Below are positions 52,483 to 62,060 of a stretch of 64,000 bases of DNA, piece after piece (the stretch's first letter is position 1; the number at the start of each line of letters is the position of its first letter). A model generated the notes under the pieces. The model was not told the origin of the DNA. It ran no database searches and was given only the letters and a program-made list of their open reading frames with translations. A program made the translations under genes and the position numbers. Source of the stretch: Donghicola eburneus (GTDB lineage: Bacteria > Pseudomonadota > Alphaproteobacteria > Rhodobacterales > Rhodobacteraceae); contig NZ_FOXY01000006.1 of the NCBI RefSeq assembly GCF_900115865.1, forward strand, positions 186,001 through 250,000, given 5' to 3'.

Positions 52483-55206
52483 TTACTCTGCCGCGACTTG
52501 GGACGCTACGGGGCGGCTCCGATAATTCAGGATTGGGGCGAGCCAACGCTCGGCTTCGGCCACTTCCATGCCTTTGCGGGCGGCGTAATCTTCGACCTGA
52601 TCGCGCTCTACCTTGGCCACGCCAAAATAATAAGCGTCCGGATGCCCGATATAGAGGCCGCTGACCGACGCGCCGGGCCACATGGCCATGCTTTCTGTTA
52701 GCGCGATGCCGGTGTTGGCCTCTGCATCCAGCATTTTGAAAAGTGTGACCTTTTCAGTGTGATCGGGCTGAGCAGGATAGCCAGGTGCGGGGCGGATGCC
52801 GCGATAGGGCTCTTTGATCAGCTCGTCTGGCGTGAAGGCTTCGTCCTTCGCGTAGCCCCAGTAATCGCGGCGTACACGCTGATGCAGCATCTCGGCCATG
52901 GCTTCAGCAAAGCGGTCGGCCAATGCCTTGACCATGATCGCGCTGTAATCGTCACCTGCGTCTTCGAATTTCTTGGCAATCGTATCCTCTTCGGGGCCCG
53001 CAGTGACCACGAAACCGCCCACATAGTCAGGCGTGCCTTCGGGCGCGACGAAATCGGCGAGCGCGAGATTGGGGCTGTCTTTCCGCTTTGAGGTCTGCTG
53101 ACGCAGGGTGTGCAGCACATCAAGCGGCTGGGTCCGAGCGTCGTCGGCAAACAGCTGAATGTCATCACCCGTACGGTTCGCGGGCCAGAAGCCGACCACG
53201 GCGCGGGGCTTGAACCACGTCTCTCCGATAATCCGCTGAAGCATCGCCTGCGCGTCGGCAAAAAGGTTGCGCGCCGCCTCGCCGTATTTCTCATGCTCTA
53301 GTATGCGGGGGTAGACGCCCTTGAGCTCCCAAGTCTGGAAAAACGGCGTCCAGTCGATGTAGCGTGCGATCTCCGCCAGATCCCAGTCTTTGATCACCTT
53401 CTGGCCAGTGAACTTCGGAGCCTGAACAGTGTAATCAGTCCAATCGATTTGCATGGCGTTCGCGCGAGCCGCAGCCAGGGGCAATCGCTGCTTGGCCAAT
53501 TCCGCCCGTTCATGACGTTCGGTGACCTCGGTGTATTCCGAGCGGATGCCCGCGACGTATTCATCCCGCTGCGTGTCACTCAGCAAGGCAGACACCACGC
53601 CAACCGCACGGCTCGCGTCGGTTACATAGATCGCTTGATTGCATTGGTACTGCGGGGCGATTTTTACTGCCGTATGCACCTTTGACGTAGTTGCGCCGCC
53701 GATCAGAAGGGGCACGTCGAAGCCTTCTTTTTCGAGCTCGGTCGCCAGATGCACCATTTCGTCCAAGGACGGCGTGATCAGACCCGAAAGCCCGATGATA
53801 TCGACGTTATGCTTGCGGGCCTCTTCCAGAATTTTCTGGGGTGGGACCATGACGCCAAGGTCGATGATTTCGTAGTTATTACAGGCCAGAACCACGCCGA
53901 CGATGTTCTTACCGATATCGTGAACGTCTCCCTTGACCGTGGCCATCAGGACTTTGCCCGCAGCCTCGCGGCCATCGCCGCCGTTTTGGCGCTTCTCTTC
54001 TTCCATGTAGGGCAGGAGCACGGCCACGGCCTGCTTCATAACCCGGGCGGATTTCACCACCTGCGGCAGAAACATTTTGCCTGCGCCAAACAGATCCCCG
54101 ACCACGTTCATGCCCGCCATCAAAGGGCCTTCGATCACATGCAAGGGGCGCTCTGCCTGTTGTCGCGCCTCTTCTGTGTCGGCATCAATGAATTCTGTGA
54201 TGCCATTGACCAAGGCATGTTCCAACCGCTTGTCGATGGGCCATTCGCGCCAGGACATGTCCTTTTCGCGGGTTTTGCCACCGCCCGCGCCGCGATAGCG
54301 TTCTGCGATCTCCAGCAAGTTTTCTGTCGCGTCTGGGGTGCGGTTCAGAACCACATCCTCGCAGGCGTCGCGCAGGTCGGCATCGATCTGGTCATAGACC
54401 GCCAGCTGACCGGCATTGACGATGCCCATATCCATGCCTGCCTGAATGGCGTGATAGAGGAAAACTGCGTGCATTGCCTCGCGCACAGGCTCGTTGCCGC
54501 GGAAGCTGAACGACAGGTTCGACACTCCGCCCGACACATGGGCGTGGGGCAGGTTCTGGCGGATCCAGCGGGTGGCCTCGATGAAATCGACGCCATAGTT
54601 GTTGTGTTCTTCGATGCCGGTGGCGACCGCAAAGACGTTGGGGTCAAAGATGATGTCTTCGGGCGGGAAGCCGACCTTTTCGGTCAGCACCCTATAGGCG
54701 CGTTCGCAAATCTCGATCTTGCGCTGAAGGGTGTCGGCCTGTCCTGCCTCGTCAAACGCCATGACCACGACCGCCGCGCCATAGGCAAGGCAGAGGCTGG
54801 CGTGGTGGATGAACGCCTCTTCGCCCTCTTTCAGCGAGATTGAGTTCACCACCGGTTTGCCCTGCACGCATTTCAGGCCGGCCTCGATCACCTCCCATTT
54901 GGAACTGTCGATCATAATTGGCACGCGGGCGATGTCGGGCTCGGCGGCGATCAGGTTCAGAAAGTCGATCATCGCCTGTTTGCTGTCGATCAGACCTTCA
55001 TCCATGTTCACGTCGATGATCTGTGCGCCATTTTCCACCTGATCGCGGGCCACGTCCAAAGCGGTGGCATAGTCGCGGTTGGTGATTAGCTTGCGGAACT
55101 TGGCCGAGCCAGTGACGTTCGTCCGCTCGCCCACGTTCACAAAGGGGATGTCCGCGGTCAGGACAAAGGGTTCCAGACCGGAAAGACGCAGAAGAGGTTT
55201 AGACAT
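52483..55206 (-). CDS. metH: Methionine synthase, B12-dependent: folate, cobalamin and reactivation domains
   Basis: The 907-residue protein is the C-terminal two-thirds of MetH. It has the methyltetrahydrofolate domain ([19 protein letters not shown]), the helical cap, the cobalamin domain with the lower-ligand His in [11 protein letters not shown] and [13 protein letters not shown], and the AdoMet reactivation domain with RPAPGYP. It lacks the homocysteine domain, which is encoded by the gene just upstream (8-bp overlap). The two proteins together should rebuild a full enzyme. ATG 55206 is used. Confidence 0.93.
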   Translation of the reverse strand: MSKPLLRLSGLEPFVLTADIPFVNVGERTNVTGSAKFRKLITNRDYATALDVARDQVENGAQIIDVNMDEGLIDSKQAMIDFLNLIAAEPDIARVPIMIDSSKWEVIEAGLKCVQGKPVVNSISLKEGEEAFIHHASLCLAYGAAVVVMAFDEAGQADTLQRKIEICERAYRVLTEKVGFPPEDIIFDPNVFAVATGIEEHNNYGVDFIEATRWIRQNLPHAHVSGGVSNLSFSFRGNEPVREAMHAVFLYHAIQAGMDMGIVNAGQLAVYDQIDADLRDACEDVVLNRTPDATENLLEIAERYRGAGGGKTREKDMSWREWPIDKRLEHALVNGITEFIDADTEEARQQAERPLHVIEGPLMAGMNVVGDLFGAGKMFLPQVVKSARVMKQAVAVLLPYMEEEKRQNGGDGREAAGKVLMATVKGDVHDIGKNIVGVVLACNNYEIIDLGVMVPPQKILEEARKHNVDIIGLSGLITPSLDEMVHLATELEKEGFDVPLLIGGATTSKVHTAVKIAPQYQCNQAIYVTDASRAVGVVSALLSDTQRDEYVAGIRSEYTEVTERHERAELAKQRLPLAAARANAMQIDWTDYTVQAPKFTGQKVIKDWDLAEIARYIDWTPFFQTWELKGVYPRILEHEKYGEAARNLFADAQAMLQRIIGETWFKPRAVVGFWPANRTGDDIQLFADDARTQPLDVLHTLRQQTSKRKDSPNLALADFVAPEGTPDYVGGFVVTAGPEEDTIAKKFEDAGDDYSAIMVKALADRFAEAMAEMLHQRVRRDYWGYAKDEAFTPDELIKEPYRGIRPAPGYPAQPDHTEKVTLFKMLDAEANTGIALTESMAMWPGASVSGLYIGHPDAYYFGVAKVERDQVEDYAARKGMEVAEAERWLAPILNYRSRPVASQVAAE

Positions 55207-56257
55207 CGGCGGTCTCCTTGATCTGGCGCGGGGCGTAGGGGGCGACATGTTCCGCGATGGCGCGGATGTGGTCAGGCGTGGTGCCGCAGCAGCCGCCTGC
55301 TACGTTGATCAGACCTTCGCGGGCGAAGACCTCGACCAGTTTGGCGGTTTGCTCGGGCGTTTCATCGTATTGGCCAAAGGCGTTGGGCAGGCCCGCGTTG
55401 GGGTAGGCACAGATGCGGGTGTCCGCAACACCTGCCAGTTCCGCCAAATGGGGCCGCATGGCGTCCGCTCCAAGGGCGCAGTTCAGACCCACGGTGAAGG
55501 GCCTCGCATGGCGGACCGAGTGCCAGAAGGCCGTGGGCGTCTGTCCCGACAGGGTCCGGCCTGAGGCATCGGTGATGGTGCCCGAGATCATGATGGGAAG
55601 TTGCCGCCCCACTTTGGCAAAGCTTTCAAGGGCCGCGAAAATGGCCGCTTTGGCGTTCAGCGTGTCAAAAATCGTCTCGATCAGGATCAGGTCAGAGCCG
55701 CCCGCGATCAGTCCGTCGATCTGCTGGCCGTAGGCCGCGCGCAGGTCGTCAAAAGTCACGGCGCGGTAGCCGGGGTCATTCACATCGGGGCTGATGGATG
55801 CGGTGCGGTTGGTCGGTCCAACAGCGCCTGCGACCCAGCGGGGTTTGCCGTCCTGCGCTGTTGCGCGGTCTGCGGCGCGGCGGGCGACCTGTGCGCCCGC
55901 GACGTTCAGATCATGGACCGCGTCTTCCAAGCCATAGTCAGCCTGCGCGATGGTGGTCGAAGAAAATGTGTTGGTTTCAAGGATATCTGCGCCGGCCAGA
56001 GCAAAATCTAGTTGCAGATCTTCGACGGCCTGAGGCTGGGTCAGGACAAGCAGGTCGTTGTTGCCCTTTTGCGGGTGGTCCGAATGGTGCCTGCATTTGG
56101 GTCCGTGAATGTGACCGTTCGCGGTAAAATCCTCTTCGGTCATATTCAGGGTCTGGATCATCGTTCCCATGGCTCCGTCAAGGATCAAGATCCGCTCATC
56201 GGCGGCTTGGATGAGGGCATCATAGGAGGGGCTGCGCGGCAGCGAGAGAGAGTTCAT
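55199..56257 (-). CDS. metH: Methionine synthase, homocysteine S-methyltransferase domain
   Basis: The 352-residue protein is the homocysteine-binding barrel of MetH. The zinc-binding cysteines lie in GLNCALGAD and [11 protein letters not shown]. The N-terminus has [13 protein letters not shown]. Its stop overlaps the start of the second metH gene. Split metH occurs in Rhodobacterales; the overlap and intact motifs argue against a recent frameshift. Confidence 0.93.
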   Translation of the reverse strand: MNSLSLPRSPSYDALIQAADERILILDGAMGTMIQTLNMTEEDFTANGHIHGPKCRHHSDHPQKGNNDLLVLTQPQAVEDLQLDFALAGADILETNTFSSTTIAQADYGLEDAVHDLNVAGAQVARRAADRATAQDGKPRWVAGAVGPTNRTASISPDVNDPGYRAVTFDDLRAAYGQQIDGLIAGGSDLILIETIFDTLNAKAAIFAALESFAKVGRQLPIMISGTITDASGRTLSGQTPTAFWHSVRHARPFTVGLNCALGADAMRPHLAELAGVADTRICAYPNAGLPNAFGQYDETPEQTAKLVEVFAREGLINVAGGCCGTTPDHIRAIAEHVAPYAPRQIKETADV

Positions 56258-56264
56258 AAGGGCA

Positions 56265-56281
56265 CCTGCTTTCTACGCAGG
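56265..56281 (-). promoter_or_regulatory. Hairpin covering the metH ribosome-binding region
   Basis: On the minus strand CCTGC and GCAGG can pair across GTAGAAA, with GCAGG ending 8 bases before the metH ATG (56257). This could hide the Shine-Dalgarno-like AGG. It does not match a SAM or SAM/SAH riboswitch that I recognise. Confidence 0.35.
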
Positions 56282-56302
56282 GGCCTAACATGCGGGCAGT
56301 CC

Positions 56303-56321
56303 AAAGCATAATTCATGCTTT
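56303..56321. promoter_or_regulatory. AAAGCAT-N5-ATGCTTT inverted repeat upstream of metH
   Basis: A perfect 7-bp inverted repeat lies 45 bp before metH. It is a candidate operator for a methionine regulator; I cannot say which one. An ATGAGG-TGG-CCTCAT repeat follows at 56333-56347. Confidence 0.4.
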
Positions 56322-56354
56322 TCGACTTTGTTATGAGGTGGCCTCATGATCCTA

Positions 56355-56387
56355 AACGCAAAATGGCCCGCGCATTGGCGGGCCATT
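56355..56387 (-). terminator. Rho-independent terminator of the large surface protein gene
   Basis: On the minus strand AATGGCCCGC and GCGGGCCATT form a perfect 10-bp stem around a 6-nt loop, followed by TTTGCGTTT. It starts 27 bp after the stop codon of the 1765-residue gene. Confidence 0.8.
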
Positions 56388-56413
56388 CTCGGAAAAATAG
56401 GGTTAAAACCTCG

Positions 56414-59400
56414 TTAGAAGTCCAGGCTCACCGCATATTCGACTGTTGGATTGCCCATGTGGTCGGCGCGCATGTTCAGGCTGCTGGTTCCAGCACCTTT
56501 GGCAAACTGGCGCTCGAGCCCAAATCCGATGCGAGCGGTCACATGATCGCCTGACTTGTCAACGTTCAGCATCAGCTTCTGCAGGTGCGTTTTGTCCTCG
56601 TTTTCTTTGACAAAATCGAAGCCCGCGCCGGCTCCGCAGCGGGTGTCCATATCGTCAAAAGCATCGCAGAACGCCCGCAAGGTAAACGCCGTTTCCGCAT
56701 CCAACCCATCCCACAGGCCTTGGCCGTCATGCGCTTGGGTCAGGTCATTACTGAACCGTGCCTCGACAAAGAGGCGTCCGCTCGAAACGCTGCCGATGTC
56801 CAAGCTGGCATCTTCGGTGAAGGGGCCGCTGGTGGCCGTCACGTCGGTACTTGTTTCGGGCGTATAGAAACCGTCCAGACCAATACGCGGGGCGATAATC
56901 GTGTCTCCGGCCTTCATTTCGCCCGACAGGGCAACACCGCCGGTCACGCCAAAGTAGGTGAAGTCTCCTGTGGCGTTGATGGTCTGATCGCGTGCGAAGT
57001 CCAGATCGTAGCTATGTTTGCCCGCAACCGCCCCAAGGTGATAGTCGAAGAACAGCCGCTGATAAGGGCGGCTCGCGCCGTAGAGACCCGCATTCAGGCC
57101 AAAGCCGTTGATTTCGCCCTCTGCCAGAGTATCGACGGTGGTGCGCGTGACATAGCCGCCGATGTAGCGGCCCGATAGCCGATCGCTGTCGTGCAGCTTT
57201 TCACGGCGGTGGTTGAAGGTCAGCATCAGCTGCGTTCCCAGCGCTTCGTCTTGGCTAAAGACCAGATCCGCTGCGTTAATCGTCCACGTCAGGCTTTCCG
57301 CATCGAAACGATCGCTTTCGTACGTGGCGTCCAAGGCAAAGGCGCCAGCCGATGCTTCGATGCTTCCGCTGAGTGGGTCCTTGGTCTCATAGGACCGCAG
57401 TGCCGAGCGATCTTCGATGGCCGTTTTCATCCGCTCTAGCGCACTTGCCCGCCAGCCAGAGACCATTTCGGTTTGGCGCTGCATCGTCACGCGGATGTCG
57501 TCCTCGATTACGGCGATTAGGTCGTCCTTGATCTGGTCGATCAGGCCCGCGCTCAGCTTCGTGACCGTTGCGGTGCCATTGCCTGTGCCCTCGCTAGTGT
57601 TCCCCGTTGGTGCGCTCTCGTATACATACGTGCCGCCCAAGTCCGTGCCCGTCGGGGTCGCGCCGGTGACAGCGTTCGATCCCGCAATCAGATCCGCCGT
57701 CAGAGTGGCAAGGTTTTCGACTTTGCCGCGCCGCAGATCCGACGAGGTGAGCGCATAACTCGCCGTATAGGTCCATGTCTCGCCAGCGTTCAGCACGGCA
57801 TCATCGGTGACGCCTGCCACAGCGGTCAACGTCTCGTTCGAGGTCAGCGGATCGTCCAGAACCACAGTGTCGTAGTCCAGATCGCCTGTGTTCTCGACCG
57901 TGATGGTGTAGTTGATCACTTCGCCAACTGCGGGCCGCTCAGACAGGGCGCTGTCATCGGCCACCTTGGTGACACGCAGGCCGGTCGAGAAACTGGCTGG
58001 GTCCATCGCGATGTGGTTGTGGATCACACCCTTGGACAGGGTTGCCTGATCGGTCCAGTCGCCAAAGGTGAAGTCGAAGGCCAAATAGTAGGTTTCGTCT
58101 CCGGTTGCTGCGTCCGGTGCATCGACCGAGGCAACGATCTCTTCAACTCCGAAGCCGAGCGACGTGGTCAAGGACCCTGCCTGAGGCGGAATGATCTGGG
58201 AGATGAAGCTGTAGCTCGGGTGGCTGACCTCCAACGAGTAGGTGCCGGTTTGGGCGGGTGACTGCAACAGGAACGAATACATGCCATCTGCGCCTGTCAC
58301 GACGTTGTTCGCGTCGCCCGCCACGGTGTTCAGCCAGCTGTCAGGCACGGCACTGCCATTGTGCAGCAGGGTGACGGTGGCCCCTTGGATCGGTGCGCGG
58401 CTGATCGCATCGTAGATAACCCCACTGGGGTCGACCACGATTGCGTCCACGTCATTGACAACACGGTCTGCGCCAGCGGCGACCTCAATGCCTTCGACCA
58501 AGTCGCCGTTTGCGGCCCCTTTGCTTGAATGCGAGTGGACGGCCGCGCCTTCGGGCGGGACAAAGCAAATCGCGTAGGTCCCTTGCTCAAGCTGGATAAA
58601 GGCATAGGCGCCGTCACTGCCGGTCACGGTTGTTGCAACCTCTTGCCCCGTATTCGAGTCGATCAGGATCACAGTCACACCGGCTTTGGCATTCTGCCCA
58701 TCCGTCACGTGGCCTGAAATCGACCCGAGGAAGGTGATGATTTCTTTGTCCGTGTCAAAGGTCGGGCCGGACTGATCGCTGACCACGGCTGCTGCTGCAG
58801 TTCCACTTGCGGTAGCCAAGTTGGACACATAGCCACGGTCCAGATCGGGGATCGACACGTCGTAGGTCAGCTCGAATGTGACGCTATCGACAGCACCCGG
58901 TGCGAGCGACGCAATGGTTTGAGGGACAGTCCCACCAAACAGCGGATCATTGACCTGCACATTGGTCAGAGTGACGTCGCCGGTGTTCTTCACTTCTAGA
59001 AGATAGGTGATTGTGTCGCCCAAAGAGGTTCCAAGCACGCCATCGTCATCGTTCAATACGCCTGATTTGCGGAGCGCAATGGCAGGGGTGCCCAAGATCG
59101 GGGTGTCGATGGCTTGGTCCACGGTGTCAGAAATATCTTCGCTGCCATTCTTGCGGCGCTTTCCATTTTGGTCTGCGTCGTGCCACGCGGTCGCCGTCGC
59201 GCTGTTTGTCACGCCGCCCGCGTCTACATCTTCCTGTGTCACCACGTGGGCAAAGGACAAGACGCCCACTGCGCCGGGCAGCAGGGAGTTCATATCCGAG
59301 CCGCTGGTAAAGGTCAGCGCAGGCAATGCAGGCGAGAGGGGCGTGCCGTCCTGACGTGCAAAGTCCTCTTCTACAGCGACGCCCTGCAGCGTGACGTTGC

Positions 59401-61711
59401 CGGTGTTCTCGGCGGTGACGGTGTAGGTCAGCGTATCCCCAAGGCTCACTGCGCCGTCGTTGTCGCTATCGGTGTGGGCGACGGATTTGCTCACAGTGAT
59501 CGCAGGGGCGCGGGTCAGGGGTGTGACGGTCGCGCTGTCACCGGTGCCGGTTGCGCTAGAGGTGTCCGTGACGTCGTCGGTGCCCGAGGGGCTGTCAGCG
59601 GTGACGGTGGCGGTGTTGCTGACGTCGCCTGCGTCGATATCGGCTTGTGTGATTGTGTAGGTCGCGGAAAACGTGCTGCTGTCGGACGCGCCAACGGCGA
59701 GGCTGGCCAAGGTGCCTTGGACAGTCACCATGGGATCGGTGATCTCGATATTCGAGAGGCTGACGGCGCCGGTATTCTCGACGGTGAAGCTGTAGGTGAT
59801 GGTGTCGCCCGCATCGACCCCGTCGCCGCCATCGTTGAGGGTTGCGGTCTTGGTCAGCGCAATCGCACCAGTGGTGCCGATGGCGGTTGTCACACGGCTG
59901 TCGGTGGTGTCTGTCGCGTCCTCGGAACTGTCCGAGGCCCGCTGGCTGTCCCCATTCAGGTCGATCCACGCAGATCCCGAGGCCGCGTTGGAGAGCCCGC
60001 CCGCGTCCACATCATTCTGATCGATGATGTGGGCAAAGGTCGCCGACGCCGTCCCGCCGGGCAGGAACGCGCTGTCGCTGCTGCCCGCGCTATAGGCGAT
60101 GGCCGACAGGGTGGCGTTCAGCGCCGTGCTGTCTGCACGCTGGAAGTCGTCGGTGAGCGTCAGGCCCTGCAGCGTGACGTTGCCGGTGTTCTCGGCGGTG
60201 ACGGTGTAGGTGAGCGTATCCCCAAGGCTCACTGCGCCGTCGTTGTCGCTATCGGTGTGGGCGACGGATTTGGTCACGGTGATCGCAGGGGCGCGGGTCA
60301 AATTGCGGATCGTCGCGGAGCCGTTCCCGGTTCCCGCCGTCGCGTTTCCTGTCGAGGCACTTTCAACTGTGAAGGACGTGTTTGCTACGCCGTCGGTGCT
60401 GAGGGCGTCGATGCTGGCAATGTTGGAGATTGAACCACTGTCGATGTCGGCTTGGGTCAAGTCATAGGACACGGTGAATGTTAGGCTATCGCCAACTTCA
60501 AGCAATGCGCCATCCGTCGTGCTGCTGCCGCTGCCGGATTTAACGGGCGTGCCCAAGGACAAAGACGCATTTGTGCCAGTGCCATTGGTCAGGGTGTCGG
60601 ACCAACTCAGGTCGTAGAGCGGGACGTTGCCGGTGTTGGTTGCGACAATAGTGTAGACCAACGTGTCGCCCACGTCGGCGCCGTCGCTCAGGGCAGCGTC
60701 GTTAACGCTTTTTAGAACCTGCAGGGTTGGCACTGGTGTGACGCCATTCGTGATGATCAGTTCATTGGTGGTGCTGTCTTCGAGCAACCATCCTGCCGCA
60801 TTGTAGATCATGGCCGAGACATCGTAAGTGCTGCCTGCGGTCAGTTCGTTGCCAGCGGGAATTTCGATGCTCCAGGTGCCCGCGTTGCCGTCATCGCTAG
60901 GGCCCGTCACGCCGTTTGAGGTCATGTAAACTTGACCGTTGATCAGAATGACGAGGTATTCGCCGGATTGCAGGGTTACCGCGCCAGTGACTACAGGGGT
61001 CGTGTCCGCAGTGGTCTGGGAATTCACCGTTATCGGACCAAGCGGTCGCTGGCTGGACGCTGTCGACAGATAGGCGTTCAGCGCGTCTAGAATGCCCGAG
61101 CCATCGGCTGAGCCACCCACATCATCGCCAGTATCAATGCCGCGCGGGGCACTGGTCAGGGGTTTGATGTCCGACAAAGATGTCCCGAACTTGGATACAC
61201 CGAGGTTCGATGCCCCTGTGATGTAGTAGGTCGTTTCGCCGCCTGTCGTCGTATACACAGAGCTGTTCGGATCCAGATCGGCGACGTCCTCCATCATGAT
61301 GCCAGCGGGAAGGGTCGTGCCGGTGGGGGTCGTCAGCGCGATGGTCGCCACGTTCGAATTCGGCAAGAAGCCGAAGAGCTTCAGGTTGCCTTGTTCCTTA
61401 AGTTGCCAGCCAATCCGGCCCGCGATGTCGTAAATGATACTACCGCGGCGCAGGCGCAACGTACCCGCCACATCGTTGCCTTGGGCGCCAGATCCGATGA
61501 ATTCTCCGGTTGCACTGACCTGCGTAAAGAAGGTCGCATCGAAGCCAAGGTCAGCAAAAGTGACGACTGTGTCTGCGTCCTGATTATTGGATCCGCGCAG
61601 CCCTACGAAACCTTCGTTAAAGGGGACGGTGACAACCTCTGCCCGCGCAGCGGTCACAAGGCCGAGTGCAATCAGCGTGCTAATGACGAAGAGTTTGATG
61701 CGATGACTCAC
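56414..61711 (-). CDS. Large DUF11-repeat surface protein with C-terminal beta-barrel-like domain
   Basis: The 1765-residue protein starts at GTG with a signal peptide ending ARA-E (residue 24). An N-terminal domain of unknown type (25-230) is followed by an Ig-like stretch, then five or so DUF11 repeats (KSVAHTDSDNDGAVSLGDTL, then YTVTAENTGNVTLQG and similar). A carboxypeptidase-regulatory/SdrD-B-like module lies at about 985-1060 (GSISGHVTDGQNAKAGVTV), and one more DUF11 repeat at about 1240-1330. Next come a short helical region (about 1390-1430, LIDQIKDDLIAVIEDDI) and about 330 residues of alternating strands ending in Asp-Phe. That end resembles an autotransporter-type outer-membrane barrel, so the protein could be displayed on the cell surface as a stalk or adhesin. 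Two DUF11 repeats are nearly identical at the DNA level. Confidence 0.85.
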   Translation of the reverse strand: MSHRIKLFVISTLIALGLVTAARAEVVTVPFNEGFVGLRGSNNQDADTVVTFADLGFDATFFTQVSATGEFIGSGAQGNDVAGTLRLRRGSIIYDIAGRIGWQLKEQGNLKLFGFLPNSNVATIALTTPTGTTLPAGIMMEDVADLDPNSSVYTTTGGETTYYITGASNLGVSKFGTSLSDIKPLTSAPRGIDTGDDVGGSADGSGILDALNAYLSTASSQRPLGPITVNSQTTADTTPVVTGAVTLQSGEYLVILINGQVYMTSNGVTGPSDDGNAGTWSIEIPAGNELTAGSTYDVSAMIYNAAGWLLEDSTTNELIITNGVTPVPTLQVLKSVNDAALSDGADVGDTLVYTIVATNTGNVPLYDLSWSDTLTNGTGTNASLSLGTPVKSGSGSSTTDGALLEVGDSLTFTVSYDLTQADIDSGSISNIASIDALSTDGVANTSFTVESASTGNATAGTGNGSATIRNLTRAPAITVTKSVAHTDSDNDGAVSLGDTLTYTVTAENTGNVTLQGLTLTDDFQRADSTALNATLSAIAYSAGSSDSAFLPGGTASATFAHIIDQNDVDAGGLSNAASGSAWIDLNGDSQRASDSSEDATDTTDSRVTTAIGTTGAIALTKTATLNDGGDGVDAGDTITYSFTVENTGAVSLSNIEITDPMVTVQGTLASLAVGASDSSTFSATYTITQADIDAGDVSNTATVTADSPSGTDDVTDTSSATGTGDSATVTPLTRAPAITVSKSVAHTDSDNDGAVSLGDTLTYTVTAENTGNVTLQGVAVEEDFARQDGTPLSPALPALTFTSGSDMNSLLPGAVGVLSFAHVVTQEDVDAGGVTNSATATAWHDADQNGKRRKNGSEDISDTVDQAIDTPILGTPAIALRKSGVLNDDDGVLGTSLGDTITYLLEVKNTGDVTLTNVQVNDPLFGGTVPQTIASLAPGAVDSVTFELTYDVSIPDLDRGYVSNLATASGTAAAAVVSDQSGPTFDTDKEIITFLGSISGHVTDGQNAKAGVTVILIDSNTGQEVATTVTGSDGAYAFIQLEQGTYAICFVPPEGAAVHSHSSKGAANGDLVEGIEVAAGADRVVNDVDAIVVDPSGVIYDAISRAPIQGATVTLLHNGSAVPDSWLNTVAGDANNVVTGADGMYSFLLQSPAQTGTYSLEVSHPSYSFISQIIPPQAGSLTTSLGFGVEEIVASVDAPDAATGDETYYLAFDFTFGDWTDQATLSKGVIHNHIAMDPASFSTGLRVTKVADDSALSERPAVGEVINYTITVENTGDLDYDTVVLDDPLTSNETLTAVAGVTDDAVLNAGETWTYTASYALTSSDLRRGKVENLATLTADLIAGSNAVTGATPTGTDLGGTYVYESAPTGNTSEGTGNGTATVTKLSAGLIDQIKDDLIAVIEDDIRVTMQRQTEMVSGWRASALERMKTAIEDRSALRSYETKDPLSGSIEASAGAFALDATYESDRFDAESLTWTINAADLVFSQDEALGTQLMLTFNHRREKLHDSDRLSGRYIGGYVTRTTVDTLAEGEINGFGLNAGLYGASRPYQRLFFDYHLGAVAGKHSYDLDFARDQTINATGDFTYFGVTGGVALSGEMKAGDTIIAPRIGLDGFYTPETSTDVTATSGPFTEDASLDIGSVSSGRLFVEARFSNDLTQAHDGQGLWDGLDAETAFTLRAFCDAFDDMDTRCGAGAGFDFVKENEDKTHLQKLMLNVDKSGDHVTARIGFGLERQFAKGAGTSSLNMRADHMGNPTVEYAVSLDF
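59381..59517. repeat. Near-identical internal repeat, copy 1
   Basis: This 137-bp stretch matches 60164-60300 with about three mismatches, at an offset of 783 bp (261 codons). It encodes the start of a DUF11 repeat (RAPAITVSKSVAHTDSDNDG and on). Confidence 0.88.
60164..60300. repeat. Near-identical internal repeat, copy 2
   Basis: Partner of 59381-59517. Synonymous positions are also conserved, which points to recent duplication or gene conversion between the repeats. Confidence 0.88.
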
Positions 61712-62060
61712 GGGCGGTTCTCATTTTGGCAAATATGCGATTGCCATAATGTAACCTAAGGGGAGCCATTGGGTTCAGGCTCCCATGGGGGGACGCCCCC
61801 CTATGAATTATGCGGCCTGTGTCTATCGAAAGACTGCTGTGAGTTAAGCTGGTCATAATTGGCGAAACTTGAGAACGGAAGCTCTGTGCGATCCGGTTAA
61901 TCCGTTGGGGCCTAGCCGCAGATGAGACACTGCATCAAAAGGTATTTGGCGTGTCCCATTTGAGATGCCAGAATGTGCCGCAACCGTGCGACGGGCCTCT
62001 TGGCGAAAGAGGAATTTAGAAAGTGCGACCGCCCTGTTGTAGAAAGAGCGGTCGCGCAAT
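61712..62060. other. 349-bp gap with hairpins between two secreted-protein genes
   Basis: I see no gene. Two adjacent perfect inverted repeats lie at 61761-61784 (GGGAGCC/GGCTCCC) and 61787-61801 (GGGGGG/CCCCCC around ACG), upstream of the large surface protein on the minus strand. A terminator-like stem for the RTX gene is at 62025-62055. The promoter of the large gene should also lie here but is not obvious. Confidence 0.5.
62025..62055 (-). terminator. Probable terminator of the RTX gene
   Basis: On the minus strand GCGACCGC and GCGGTCGC form a perfect 8-bp stem across a 15-nt loop, followed by the weak tract ACTTTCT. It starts 6 bp after the RTX stop codon. Confidence 0.55.

Noticed and set aside
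55199-55206. metH split as a frameshifted pseudogene
   Set aside because: The second gene has its own start, both halves keep all catalytic motifs, and the split lies at a domain border as in other Rhodobacterales.
56258-56347. SAM-II or SAM/SAH riboswitch before metH
   Set aside because: Stems are present but I could not match the conserved core of either class, so I list only the repeats.
59114-60433. 439-codon open frame on the plus strand
   Set aside because: It is antisense to the DUF11 repeats. Its repetitive translation (GVGDGFGHGDRRGAGQ type) just mirrors them.
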